NCBI GenBank assembly: GCA_020024985.1
Contig: JAHHSW010000058.1
Coordinates: forward strand, 1-6,250
DNA length: 6,250 nt
From: Anaeroplasmataceae bacterium
GTDB lineage: Bacteria; Bacillota_I; Bacilli_A; Acholeplasmatales; Anaeroplasmataceae
Reading direction: 5' to 3'
Positions 1 through 6,131 of this stretch are shown in pieces. How positions within the stretch are numbered: position 1 is the stretch's first letter; each line of letters starts with the position of its first letter. The position numbers and the translations under genes are program-made. Below the pieces are notes generated by a model that was not told the DNA's origin, searched no databases, and worked only from the letters and a program-made list of their open reading frames with translations.

Positions 1-42
1 ATGGTCTTGAAAAAAAATTACGAATTGAAGGAGGAGCAGCAA

Positions 43-851
43 ATGAAATTAATAGAAGAGATTTTGAGTCATCAAAACGTAGCTTAGGCCTTAAGGCGAG
101 TTATTAAGAACAAGGGTACTAGTGGAGTTGATAAAATGACAGTTGAAGATGTAAAAGCATACTTTAATGAGCATTTCTACAAGGACATAAAGCCAAGTAT
201 CTTAAACAAGCAATATAGACCTCAACCCGTTCGTAGGGTTTATATCCCTAAATCTAATGGTAAAAAGAGACCTCTTGGAATACCAACCGTAGTTGATAGG
301 GTAATACAACAGGCTATAAGCCAAGTGTTAATGAGAATTTATGAGCCAGTGTTCAGTAACTTCTCATATGGCTTTAGACCTAATAGGGACTGTCATACGG
401 CATTAAAAAGGGTATTAGGATATCTTAATGAAGGATATGAATGGGTAGTCGATTTAGATATCGAGAAATATTTTGATACTGTTAATCACGATAAATTAAT
501 ATCAATATTAAGAGAAAAGGTCAATGATTCACAAACCTTAAGCCTTATACGAGCATTCTTAAAGGCTGGTATAATGGAAAATGGCTTAGTAACTGCAACA
601 ACAGTCGGAGTACCTCAAGGACAATTTATAAGAAGTTAAAACAAATAAATAAAGTATTTAATTTAGGGTACACTGATGAAGATATGAAGAAGGTGGCAAA
701 TACAAGAAGAGGATGGTACGCGAGGAGTAATAGAGACGTAATTAATTTTATGTTACACCCAAAACTACTTACAAAGCCTAACAAAACAAAAGGTAGACCC
801 GGACTGGTTCTACCCTTTGAATATTATCTTAATAGTTTGTGTACAATATAA
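43..851 (+). pseudogene. Degenerate group II intron reverse transcriptase/maturase (intron-encoded protein)
   Basis: Remnant of the protein that helps a group II intron splice and copies it into new sites. ATG 43 follows an ideal AAGGAGG at 28-34; the same frame is open back to base 1, so an N-terminal extension is possible. The frame reads MKLIEEILSHQNVA, hits TAG at 85-87, then continues [17 protein letters not shown]. Seen next: KKRPLGIP and YGFRPNRD (RT blocks 1-2), DLDIEKYFD with the first catalytic Asp at 451-453 (block 3), and GVPQG (block 4) at 607-621. After that the sequence jumps, in another frame (621-851), to a typical maturase C-terminus containing KKVANTRRGWYARSN and RPGLVLPFEYYL. 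The YADD block, thumb and much of domain X, roughly 170 residues by comparison with remembered family members, are missing. No HNH endonuclease domain is visible. The protein cannot be active; two independent lesions argue against a sequencing error. Confidence 0.9.
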
Positions 852-855
852 ATGT

Positions 856-925
856 AGCGCCGTATACGAGACCCGTACGTACGGTGCAATGGGAGGAAAG
901 AGCTAAAAACTCTTTTCTACCCTAT
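856..925 (+). ncRNA. Group II intron RNA domains V and VI with 3' intron end
   Basis: Immediately after the maturase remnant, 857-864 (gcgccgta) pairs with 880-887 (tacggtgc) over 8 bp with one G-U. Inside it TACG (865-868) pairs with CGTA (874-877) around a small loop, leaving a CG bulge at 878-879, which is the classic domain V shape. Domain VI follows: GGGAGGAAAGAG (891-902) pairs with CTCTTTTCTACCC (910-922), leaving A919 unpaired as the expected branch-point adenosine. By analogy with other bacterial introns, which end about six bases after that A, the 3' splice junction is near 925/926. The intron's 5' domains I-III lie left of the window or are lost. Whether this RNA can still fold and splice is unknown. 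Confidence 0.8.
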
Positions 926-980
926 TATATACTAAATTTAAAATAGGATTTAATACTGTGTCGCAATTTAGCTGTGGTAG

Positions 981-1008
981 TTGACACTAATTATTTTTGG
1001 AGTATAAT
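981..1008 (+). promoter_or_regulatory. Sigma-A promoter of the metal-export operon
   Basis: A perfect TTGACA (981-986) and a perfect TATAAT (1003-1008) are separated by 16 bases. Transcription should start near 1015, giving a leader of about 40 bases before the HMA gene. With both hexamers perfect this should be a strong promoter when not repressed. It lies about 56 bases downstream of the intron's 3' end, so the intron insertion did not destroy it. Confidence 0.85.
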
Positions 1009-1019
1009 AAAGCTGTAAA

Positions 1020-1041
1020 CGATTAAACGATTATTTAATCG
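1020..1041. promoter_or_regulatory. 22-bp perfect palindrome, candidate operator of the metal-export operon
   Basis: CGATTAAA (1020-1027) and TTTAATCG (1034-1041) are exact inverted repeats around the spacer CGATTA. The site lies at about +5 to +27 from the predicted start point and ends right at the AAGGAGG ribosome site (1042-1048). A dyad here fits a repressor operator, for example for an ArsR/SmtB-type metal sensor, but no regulator gene is in the window and the sequence does not match a consensus I can name with confidence. It could instead act as an RNA hairpin next to the ribosome site. Confidence 0.55.
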
Positions 1042-1056
1042 AAGGAGGATCTAAAT

Positions 1057-1269
1057 ATGGAAAAAATGGTTAGATTTACAGGCTTATGCTGTGCTCATTG
1101 TGCTGCGAAGCTAGAAAAAAAGCTAAATAAGATTAAGGGCTTAGAGGCTACTATGAGCTTCGTGTCATCAAAAATTTTATTTGAGTATGAGGATGAGGAG
1201 AAGTTTATGGAGGCCATTGCTCTATGCAAGAAGGAATATCCTGATATGGAGCTAGCCTATGACAAATAG
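1057..1269 (+). CDS. Small heavy-metal-associated (HMA) domain protein
   Basis: Seventy-residue soluble protein consisting of one HMA domain, the ferredoxin-like fold that binds soft metal ions and delivers them to P1B ATPases. The binding motif is GLCCAHC (residues 9-15), giving C12-x-x-C15 with an extra Cys at position 11, where Zn/Cd/Pb-type domains often have Asp (GLDCxxC). AAKLEKKLNKIKGL continues the usual first helix, and the MSFVSSKILFEY strand is typical of the N-terminal domain of CadA-like pumps. The start is set by AAGGAGG at 1042-1048, eight bases upstream. The gene overlaps the ATPase by 11 bases, so translation is probably coupled, and the ATPase itself has no HMA domain. I infer it is the detached metal-binding domain or chaperone of that pump. 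Zn, Cd or Pb is likelier than Cu, but this is not proven. Confidence 0.85.
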   Translation: MEKMVRFTGLCCAHCAAKLEKKLNKIKGLEATMSFVSSKILFEYEDEEKFMEAIALCKKEYPDMELAYDK

Positions 1270-3145
1270 TAACAAGAGATTAATTATAAGGCTAAGTATA
1301 GCACTTAGCTTATGGGTAATAGCTATAATTCTTCAATTTACCTTAAGTGAGGGAATGGTATCTGAGATTATTTATGGCTCTATTTATGTCCTAGCCTTTA
1401 TTATTGCTGGGTACGATGTCATTATAGGAGCAATCAGAAATATTCTTAATGGTAATTTATTAGATGAGCTATTTTTAATGACGATAGCCTCAATTGGCGC
1501 CTTTTGTATGCGTATTTTTGGTGAGCCCGAATATTTAGAGGCCGTTGCTATTATGGTGTTTTTCCAAATAGGAGAGGTTTTCCAGGGGGTTGCGGTTGAA
1601 AAGAGTAGAGGGGCAATTATGTCATCTATGGCCTTAAGAGCCAATACCTGTATTCTTATTGATGGTAGTGAGGTTGATGTTTATAAGGTCCCAGTTGGTG
1701 AAAAAATAGTAGTGAGGCCAGGTGAGATGATACCAATAGATGGTGTTGCGCTTGAGGATGGAGTTATTAATACAGCCTCATTAACAGGAGAGGCCCTAGA
1801 TATAGTAGTTAATAAGGGTGATACAATATTATCAGGAAGTATAAATACTACTTCCCCAATTACTATAGAAACAACTAAGGAATATAAGGATTCAACTGCC
1901 GCTAAAATATTAGACATGGTAGAAAATGCAACTATGAGAAAGGCTAAAAGTGAGAAGCTTATTACTAAGTTTGCTCATGTTTATACACCTATAGTTGTAG
2001 CACTTGCCTTAGCCTTAGCGATTATTCCACCAGTAATTATAGGTATTATTAATGGCTTTAACCTAGGAATATTTAAATCCTATATATATGCAGCCTTAAC
2101 CTGCCTTGTAGTATCATGCCCATGTGCATTAGTAGTATCAGTACCACTTACCTATTTTGCCGGAATTGGAGCTAATGCTAAAAGAAAAATTATTGTTAAG
2201 GGCGGAAGCTATCTTGAGGATTTAGCTAATTGTAATACGGTTATTATGGATAAAACTGGTACTCTAACAAAGGCTAAATTTGGTATTGTTGATATTATTG
2301 GTGATAAGGAAGAGGGCTTAAAAATTGCTAAGGGCCTAGAGCTTAATTCTACTCATCCACTAGCTAAGGCTATAAATAGCTCTGACACTGATTACTATGA
2401 TTTTGATGTAGAGGAAATGCCAGGCTATGGTGTTAGCGCAACTAAGGATGGGGTTAGATATATTTGTGGTAGCCGTAAAATGCTAGATAAATATAATATA
2501 GAGCCTCTTACAATCATTGAGTCTGGTAGTGTATTATATGTAGCTCGTGATAATGAATGTATTTCAGCAATTATTCTAGAGGATGAAATAAAGGATGAGG
2601 CTAAGTCTATTATTTCTAAGCTTTATGAGATGGGTAAGAGAGTAGTAGTTTTATCTGGTGATACTGAGGCTACGGTAGCCAAGGTATGCAGTAGGCTAGG
2701 TATTAAGGAACATTATTCACGCCTTTTACCTGAGGATAAGGTAAGAAAGGTAGAAGAAATAATGAAGGAATCAAGCGATAAGGTACTATTTGTTGGTGAT
2801 GGTATTAATGATGCACCAGTATTAGCCTTAGCTTCAATAGGTGTATCAATGGGTCAAATTGGTAGTGATGCTGCTGTAGAGGCAAGTGATGTCGTTATTT
2901 TAAATGATGATTTAAATGCCTTACCTCAAACCTTAAAAATTGCTAAGAAAACAAGGGTTATTGTTAAGGAAAATATTATTTTTACAATTGGTATTAAAAT
3001 TTTAGTACTATTACTTTGTGCAATAGCTAGCCTTCCATTTGTTACAGGCTTTACTGTACCAATTGGAGTTGCTATATTCGCGGATGTTGGTGTTTGTGTT
3101 ATTGCGGTATTTAACGCAATGAGAGCATTAAGAATCAAAGCTTAG
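1259..3145 (+). CDS. cadA: P1B-type Zn/Cd/Pb-exporting ATPase
   Basis: Membrane pump of 628 residues that uses ATP to expel soft divalent metals from the cytoplasm. About eight membrane segments are visible (near 8-30, 35-57, 67-85, 90-110, 239-265, 272-300, 575-595, 596-620). Seen in order: actuator motif TGE (176-178), metal-site CPC (287-289), phosphorylation motif DKTGT (Asp331), HP (366-367) of the nucleotide-binding domain, LSGD (465-468) and GDGINDAP (513-520). In the last two membrane segments K580 and D609 (ADVG) match residues typical of the Zn/Cd/Pb subgroup (P1B-2); Cu pumps have other residues there. CadA and ZntA normally carry an N-terminal HMA domain; here it is a separate upstream gene, and the length fits CadA without it. 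GGAG at 1248-1251 lies seven bases before the ATG. The exact metal is inferred. Confidence 0.93.
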   Translation: MTNSNKRLIIRLSIALSLWVIAIILQFTLSEGMVSEIIYGSIYVLAFIIAGYDVIIGAIRNILNGNLLDELFLMTIASIGAFCMRIFGEPEYLEAVAIMVFFQIGEVFQGVAVEKSRGAIMSSMALRANTCILIDGSEVDVYKVPVGEKIVVRPGEMIPIDGVALEDGVINTASLTGEALDIVVNKGDTILSGSINTTSPITIETTKEYKDSTAAKILDMVENATMRKAKSEKLITKFAHVYTPIVVALALALAIIPPVIIGIINGFNLGIFKSYIYAALTCLVVSCPCALVVSVPLTYFAGIGANAKRKIIVKGGSYLEDLANCNTVIMDKTGTLTKAKFGIVDIIGDKEEGLKIAKGLELNSTHPLAKAINSSDTDYYDFDVEEMPGYGVSATKDGVRYICGSRKMLDKYNIEPLTIIESGSVLYVARDNECISAIILEDEIKDEAKSIISKLYEMGKRVVVLSGDTEATVAKVCSRLGIKEHYSRLLPEDKVRKVEEIMKESSDKVLFVGDGINDAPVLALASIGVSMGQIGSDAAVEASDVVILNDDLNALPQTLKIAKKTRVIVKENIIFTIGIKILVLLLCAIASLPFVTGFTVPIGVAIFADVGVCVIAVFNAMRALRIKA

Positions 3146-3153
3146 ATTTTATG

Positions 3154-3194
3154 TGGAGCTACTATTTTATTTTAGTAGCTCCAATTGTTTTTTT
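3154..3194 (+). terminator. Rho-independent terminator of the metal-export operon
   Basis: An 11-bp perfect stem, 3154-3164 (TGGAGCTACTA) with 3173-3183 (TAGTAGCTCCA), closes an 8-base loop. It is followed by ATTG and seven T at 3188-3194. It begins nine bases after the ATPase stop codon and separates this operon from the next gene. Confidence 0.92.
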
Positions 3195-3212
3195 AAAGAA
3201 AATGAATATAAT
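3185..3212 (+). promoter_or_regulatory. Probable promoter of the zinc-ribbon/TM2 gene
   Basis: A perfect -10 box TATAAT (3207-3212) lies 24 bases before the ATG at 3237. The best -35 candidate, TTGTTT (3185-3190), has a 16-base spacer but matches TTGACA at only three positions and overlaps the U-tract of the preceding terminator. The leader would be under 20 bases. A promoter is needed here because the preceding terminator is strong. Confidence 0.5.
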
Positions 3213-3236
3213 TGTTTATAAGATAGGAGATACAGT

Positions 3237-3806
3237 ATGGAAAAGAAGAGTAATGGTATTGGTGGTATTATAACGGCAGTTGTTTTTGTAGCCTTATTAT
3301 TTCCGTTTGCCTTTATTTCAATTTTAGGTATATTTCAAAGCCTTCTATGTAGCTCTAGTGAAAAATTAATTGAGGTACCAGAGCTAGTATATTATTCCTT
3401 ACCAATCTATTTTGTAGCAGTTTTATTTATGATTTATTCTATGACTAAAAGATATGATTATTTAGAAGAAAATCAGCATTATTATTGTCCTAATTGTAAT
3501 GAGAGTGTAAAATATGATGCAAGGGTATGCCCACATTGTGGAGCGGATTTAGAGGAGCTTAAGGAGCATATAGATAAGCCAGGTAAAAAAAGATTATATG
3601 CAATTTTATTTGCTGTCTTTTTAGGGGGCTTAGGCATTCATAATTATTATTTGAAAAAATATAAATGCTTTTATAAGGAGCTCACTATAAGCCTTTTAAC
3701 GGTTGGCTTATTGCTACCTATTATTTACTTTGTAGCAATTATAGATGCCATTAGAATGGGAACAAATAGTATTAAATATGATGGTGATGGAAAGCTATTA
3801 AGCTAA
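3237..3806 (+). CDS. Zinc-ribbon and TM2-domain membrane protein of unknown function
   Basis: Membrane protein of 189 residues. Hydrophobic segments lie near 8-37 and 50-69. A small zinc ribbon follows, with C84-P-N-C87 and C98-P-H-C101, flanked by charged residues. The C-terminal part (about 117-175) is a TM2 domain: KKRLYAILFAVFLGGLGIHNYYL holds the turn motif GGLGIHxYYL, then a second membrane segment and the usual IDAIR ending. TM2 proteins occur widely in bacteria and their biochemical role is mostly unknown; the ribbon probably binds zinc structurally. AGGAG at 3225-3229, seven bases before the ATG, supports the start. The gene stands alone between two terminators, so its position beside a Zn/Cd pump is suggestive at most. 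I cannot assign a reaction or partner. Confidence 0.85.
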   Translation: MEKKSNGIGGIITAVVFVALLFPFAFISILGIFQSLLCSSSEKLIEVPELVYYSLPIYFVAVLFMIYSMTKRYDYLEENQHYYCPNCNESVKYDARVCPHCGADLEELKEHIDKPGKKRLYAILFAVFLGGLGIHNYYLKKYKCFYKELTISLLTVGLLLPIIYFVAIIDAIRMGTNSIKYDGDGKLLS

Positions 3807-3854
3807 AGCTAGTTAGCCTAGGATGAATTGATTCTAGGCTTTTCTTTAGCTTAA
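3798..3854 (+). terminator. Terminator of the zinc-ribbon/TM2 gene, inside a longer inverted repeat
   Basis: The core stem pairs 3815-3824 (AGCCTAGGAT) with 3831-3840 (ATTCTAGGCT), including one G-U, around a 6-base loop. TTTCTTT follows at 3841-3847. Outside it, 3798-3808 (TTAAGCTAAAG) is an exact inverted repeat of 3844-3854 (CTTTAGCTTAA), so the whole 57 bases can form a long interrupted hairpin that includes the stop codon (3804-3806). The T-rich stretch is short and interrupted by C, so termination may be only partial. Confidence 0.7.
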
Positions 3855-3933
3855 AAGGCCAAAAATATATTAAAAGCTTGCAAATATTGTTACAAAAAGA
3901 GAATGTAAGCGTTATACAATATGGCCTTTTAAG
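3850..3933. repeat. 84-bp segment bounded by 12-bp perfect inverted repeats, before pgk
   Basis: CTTAAAAGGCCA (3850-3861) and TGGCCTTTTAAG (3922-3933) are exact inverted repeats 60 bases apart. Within the loop, ATATTGT (3884-3890) can pair with ACAATAT (3916-3922), and alternatively GCTTGCA (3876-3882) with TGTAAGC (3904-3910) with one G-U. The segment could be a structured RNA, a regulatory region bound by protein, or a tiny mobile-element relic. Its left arm shares bases 3850-3854 with the preceding terminator's outer stem. No reading frame worth calling is present. Confidence 0.55.
3904..3918. promoter_or_regulatory. Candidate CcpA catabolite-response element (cre) upstream of pgk
   Basis: TGTAAGCGTTATAC (3904-3917) matches the Bacillus cre consensus TGWAARCGYTWNCW at 12 of 14 positions, failing only at the last two. 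It is centred about 50 bases upstream of the pgk -10 box, a position compatible with CcpA activation of a glycolytic operon. That role is an inference from other Firmicutes; no ccpA gene is in the window. Confidence 0.35.
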
Positions 3934-3938
3934 TTTTG

Positions 3939-3968
3939 TTAACCTTTTTTAAAAATCTATGATATAAT
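3939..3968 (+). promoter_or_regulatory. Extended -10 promoter of the pgk-tpiA operon
   Basis: TGATATAAT (3960-3968) is an extended -10 element with a perfect TATAAT at 3963-3968. A weaker -35, TTAACC (3939-3944), lies 18 bases upstream; it matches TTGACA at four positions, and the extended TG would compensate. Transcription should start near 3975, giving a leader of about 38 bases. Confidence 0.75.
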
Positions 3969-4012
3969 ATCATTGAATAAAAGCTAATTTTAAATGGAGG
4001 ATTTATAATAAT

Positions 4013-5221
4013 ATGGCTAAGAAAATTGTTTCTGATTTAAATGTAAGGGGTAAGAAGGTCCTAATTCGTTGTGACTTCAATGTTCCTATGAAGAATGGTG
4101 TTATCACTGATGATACACGTATTCGTGCTGCTTTACCTACAATTAAGTATGTAATTGAAAATGGTGGTAAGGCAATCGTATTCTCTCACCTTGGACGTGT
4201 TAAGCAAGCATCTGATATCGAAAAGAACGATATCACTCCTGTTTCAGTACGTTTAGCTGAGTTAATTGAAAAGCCAGTTAAGTTTGTTAATGCAACTCGT
4301 GGTGCTGAGCTAGAGGCTGCAGTAGCAGAGCTTAAGGAAGGAGAAATCCTTATGTTCCAAAACACAAGATATGAAGATTTTGATGTTGAGGCTGATAAGG
4401 AAGTTAAGAAGGAATCTAAGAATAATCCTGAGCTAGGTGCTTATTGGGCATCTCTTGGTGATGTATTTGTAAATGATGCATTCGGTACTGCTCACCGTGC
4501 AGCAGCTTCGAATGTTGGTATCGCTGCTAACATTGCTGAGACTGCAGCTGGTTTCCTACTAGAGAAGGAAATTAAGTTCATTGGTGGTGCTGTTGATACT
4601 CCAGTACGTCCTTATATCGCAATCCTTGGTGGTTCTAAGGTTTCTGATAAGATCGGCGTAATTGAGGCTTTACTTGATAAGGCTGATAAGGTATTAATCG
4701 GTGGTGCTATGATGTTCACATTTTTAAAGGCACAAGGTAAGAACATTGGTGCTTCTAGATGTGAGGATGACAAGCTAGAGCTTGCAAACGAGCTTTTAGC
4801 TAAGGCAAATGGTAAGATTGTTTTACCAGTTGACGCAGTTGTTAATAAGGCATTTGAGGATGTTCCAGGTGTTGTTAAGTCAGTTGATGGCTTCGATAAC
4901 GATGATATGGGTCTAGATATCGGTCCTAAGACTTTAGAGCTATTTGCTAAGAACCTAGAGGGTGCTAAGACTGTTGTATGGAATGGACCTATGGGTGTAT
5001 TCGAAATGGAAAACTACAATAAGGGTACAATCGGTGTATGTGAGCTTCTTGCTAACCTTAAGGGTGCTTCTACAATCATCGGTGGTGGTGACTCTGCAGC
5101 AGCAGCTGAGCAATTAGGATATGCAGATAAGGTAAGCCACATTTCTACAGGTGGTGGAGCTTCTCTTGAGTATCTAGAGGGTAAGGAATTACCTGGTATC
5201 GCTTGCGTAGACGAGAAGTAA
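4013..5221 (+). CDS. pgk: Phosphoglycerate kinase
   Basis: Glycolytic enzyme of 402 residues, the usual length, that transfers phosphate from 1,3-bisphosphoglycerate to ADP, making ATP and 3-phosphoglycerate in the cytoplasm. Substrate-binding residues are visible in RCDFNVP (19-25), R36, SHLGR (58-62), NTR with R119, and NDAFGTAHR ending at R162. The C-terminal nucleotide domain shows LGGSKVSDK (205-213), WNGPMGVFE (323-331) and [11 protein letters not shown] (357-367). MFQNTRYED followed by [10 protein letters not shown] is a lineage variant of the usual ENVRF region with a short insertion. GGAGG at 3996-4000 lies 12 bases before the ATG, a rather long gap, but no nearer start exists. Codons favour AAG, GGT, GCT and TTC, as expected for a highly expressed gene. 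tpiA follows with no terminator between, so the two are probably co-transcribed. Confidence 0.98.
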   Translation: MAKKIVSDLNVRGKKVLIRCDFNVPMKNGVITDDTRIRAALPTIKYVIENGGKAIVFSHLGRVKQASDIEKNDITPVSVRLAELIEKPVKFVNATRGAELEAAVAELKEGEILMFQNTRYEDFDVEADKEVKKESKNNPELGAYWASLGDVFVNDAFGTAHRAAASNVGIAANIAETAAGFLLEKEIKFIGGAVDTPVRPYIAILGGSKVSDKIGVIEALLDKADKVLIGGAMMFTFLKAQGKNIGASRCEDDKLELANELLAKANGKIVLPVDAVVNKAFEDVPGVVKSVDGFDNDDMGLDIGPKTLELFAKNLEGAKTVVWNGPMGVFEMENYNKGTIGVCELLANLKGASTIIGGGDSAAAAEQLGYADKVSHISTGGGASLEYLEGKELPGIACVDEK

Positions 5222-5281
5222 ATTTTTAACAATAACAAAAATAAAATAAAAATAATATCTAAAATTGAAAGGAATATTGAA

Positions 5282-6040
5282 ATGAGAAAACCAATGTTAG
5301 CTGGCAATTGGAAGATGAATAAGACTAGAGATGAGGCTATTGAATTTACTTTAGCTACAACTAAGAATCTTCCATGCGAGTGTAAGGTTGATTGCGTAGT
5401 TTGTGCTCCTGCAATCATTTTAAGAGATTTAGTTAAGAGAGCCGAGGGAACTAACCTTCATATCGGTGCTCAAAACATGTGTGAGTTCGAAAGCGGTGCT
5501 TATACTGGTGAAATTTCTCCAGTTATGCTAAAGGATACTCAGGTTGAGTATGTTATTTTAGGACACAGCGAGAGAAGAGCTTACTACAATGAAACTAATG
5601 AGCATATTAATGCTAAGGTTAAGAAGGCATTAGAATTCGAGCTTAAGCCAATCATTTGTGTTGGTGAGGTTCTAGAGGAAAGAGAAGCAAACAAGACTAA
5701 TGAGGTATTAAAGACTCAAACTGTTGCTGCTCTAGAGGGTGTTGAAATTACTAACCCTGAGGATGTTATCGTTGCTTACGAGCCAGTTTGGGCTATCGGT
5801 ACTGGTAAGAGTGCATCAGCTCAAATCGCTGAGGAAGCATGTGGATATATCCGTTCAGTAATCGCTGAGCTATATTCTAAGGAATTAGCAGATAAGGTTC
5901 GTATCCTTTATGGTGGATCTGTAAAGCCTGCTAATATTAAGGAATATATGGCACAACCAAATGTAGACGGTGGTCTAGTTGGTGGTGCAGCATTAAAGGC
6001 AGATAGCTTCGTTGAGCTTTGCCAAGCATGTGCTGAATAA
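5282..6040 (+). CDS. tpiA: Triosephosphate isomerase
   Basis: Cytoplasmic glycolytic enzyme of 252 residues, the normal length, that interconverts dihydroxyacetone phosphate and glyceraldehyde 3-phosphate. All catalytic parts of the TIM barrel are present: N9 and K11 in AGNWKMN (7-13), H95 in ILGHSERR (92-99), E167 in AYEPVWAIGTGK (165-176, the mobile loop 6), and the phosphate-binding YGGSV (210-214) and GLVGGAAL (231-238). AAAGGA at 5268-5273 lies eight bases before the ATG. The 60-base gap after pgk is A-rich with no hairpin, so I infer a pgk-tpiA operon from the pgk promoter. The strong terminator at 6056-6088 ends it. Codon use resembles pgk. Confidence 0.98.
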   Translation: MRKPMLAGNWKMNKTRDEAIEFTLATTKNLPCECKVDCVVCAPAIILRDLVKRAEGTNLHIGAQNMCEFESGAYTGEISPVMLKDTQVEYVILGHSERRAYYNETNEHINAKVKKALEFELKPIICVGEVLEEREANKTNEVLKTQTVAALEGVEITNPEDVIVAYEPVWAIGTGKSASAQIAEEACGYIRSVIAELYSKELADKVRILYGGSVKPANIKEYMAQPNVDGGLVGGAALKADSFVELCQACAE

Positions 6041-6055
6041 TCTAATATAAAAATT

Positions 6056-6088
6056 ATAAGTCACCTTTAAAGGTGGCTTATTTTTTTT
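6056..6088 (+). terminator. Rho-independent terminator of pgk-tpiA
   Basis: Bases 6056-6065 (ATAAGTCACC) pair with 6072-6081 (GGTGGCTTAT) in a 10-bp stem with one G-U around a TTTAAA loop, and the T-run continues to 6088. It starts 16 bases after the tpiA stop codon. Confidence 0.93.
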
Positions 6089-6116
6089 GACTTTTCTTGA
6101 TTTTGTAGTGAAAATG

Positions 6117-6131
6117 AGATAATCATTAGCA
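6117..6131. promoter_or_regulatory. Fur-family-like palindrome
   Basis: AGATAATCATTAGCA reads as two 7-base half-sites around a central base, AGATAAT and, on the other strand, TGCTAAT. Each differs at one position from TGATAAT, the half-site of the Bacillus Fur 7-1-7 motif TGATAATNATTATCA. No gene start lies close by in the window, so a regulatory role is uncertain and a chance AT-rich match is possible. Confidence 0.25.

Noticed and set aside
85..87. TAG as a possible recoded (read-through) codon in the maturase
   Set aside because: TAG also serves as a normal stop of both metal genes, and the maturase has a second, independent lesion, so decay is the simpler reading.
1384..1644. Open frame of 86 codons on the minus strand
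   Set aside because: It lies wholly inside the ATPase gene, shows no family motif, and is explained by the AT-rich codon pattern of the real gene.
1681..1917. Open frame of 78 codons on the minus strand
   Set aside because: It is antisense to the actuator domain of the ATPase, with no recognisable protein features and no operon context.
2926..3138. Open frame of 70 codons on the minus strand
   Set aside because: Hydrophobic look is an antisense echo of the ATPase's last membrane segments.
5014..5418. Open frame of 134 codons on the minus strand
   Set aside because: It spans the pgk end, the spacer and the tpiA start, all clearly coding or leader on the plus strand; no motif is seen.
6087..6123. 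Possible plus-strand promoter (TTGACT with GATAAT) after the tpiA terminator
   Set aside because: No -35/-10 pair with good hexamers and proper spacing could be made: TTGACT is too far from GATAAT, and TTGATT (6097-6102) gives a 15-base spacer. No gene follows within the window.
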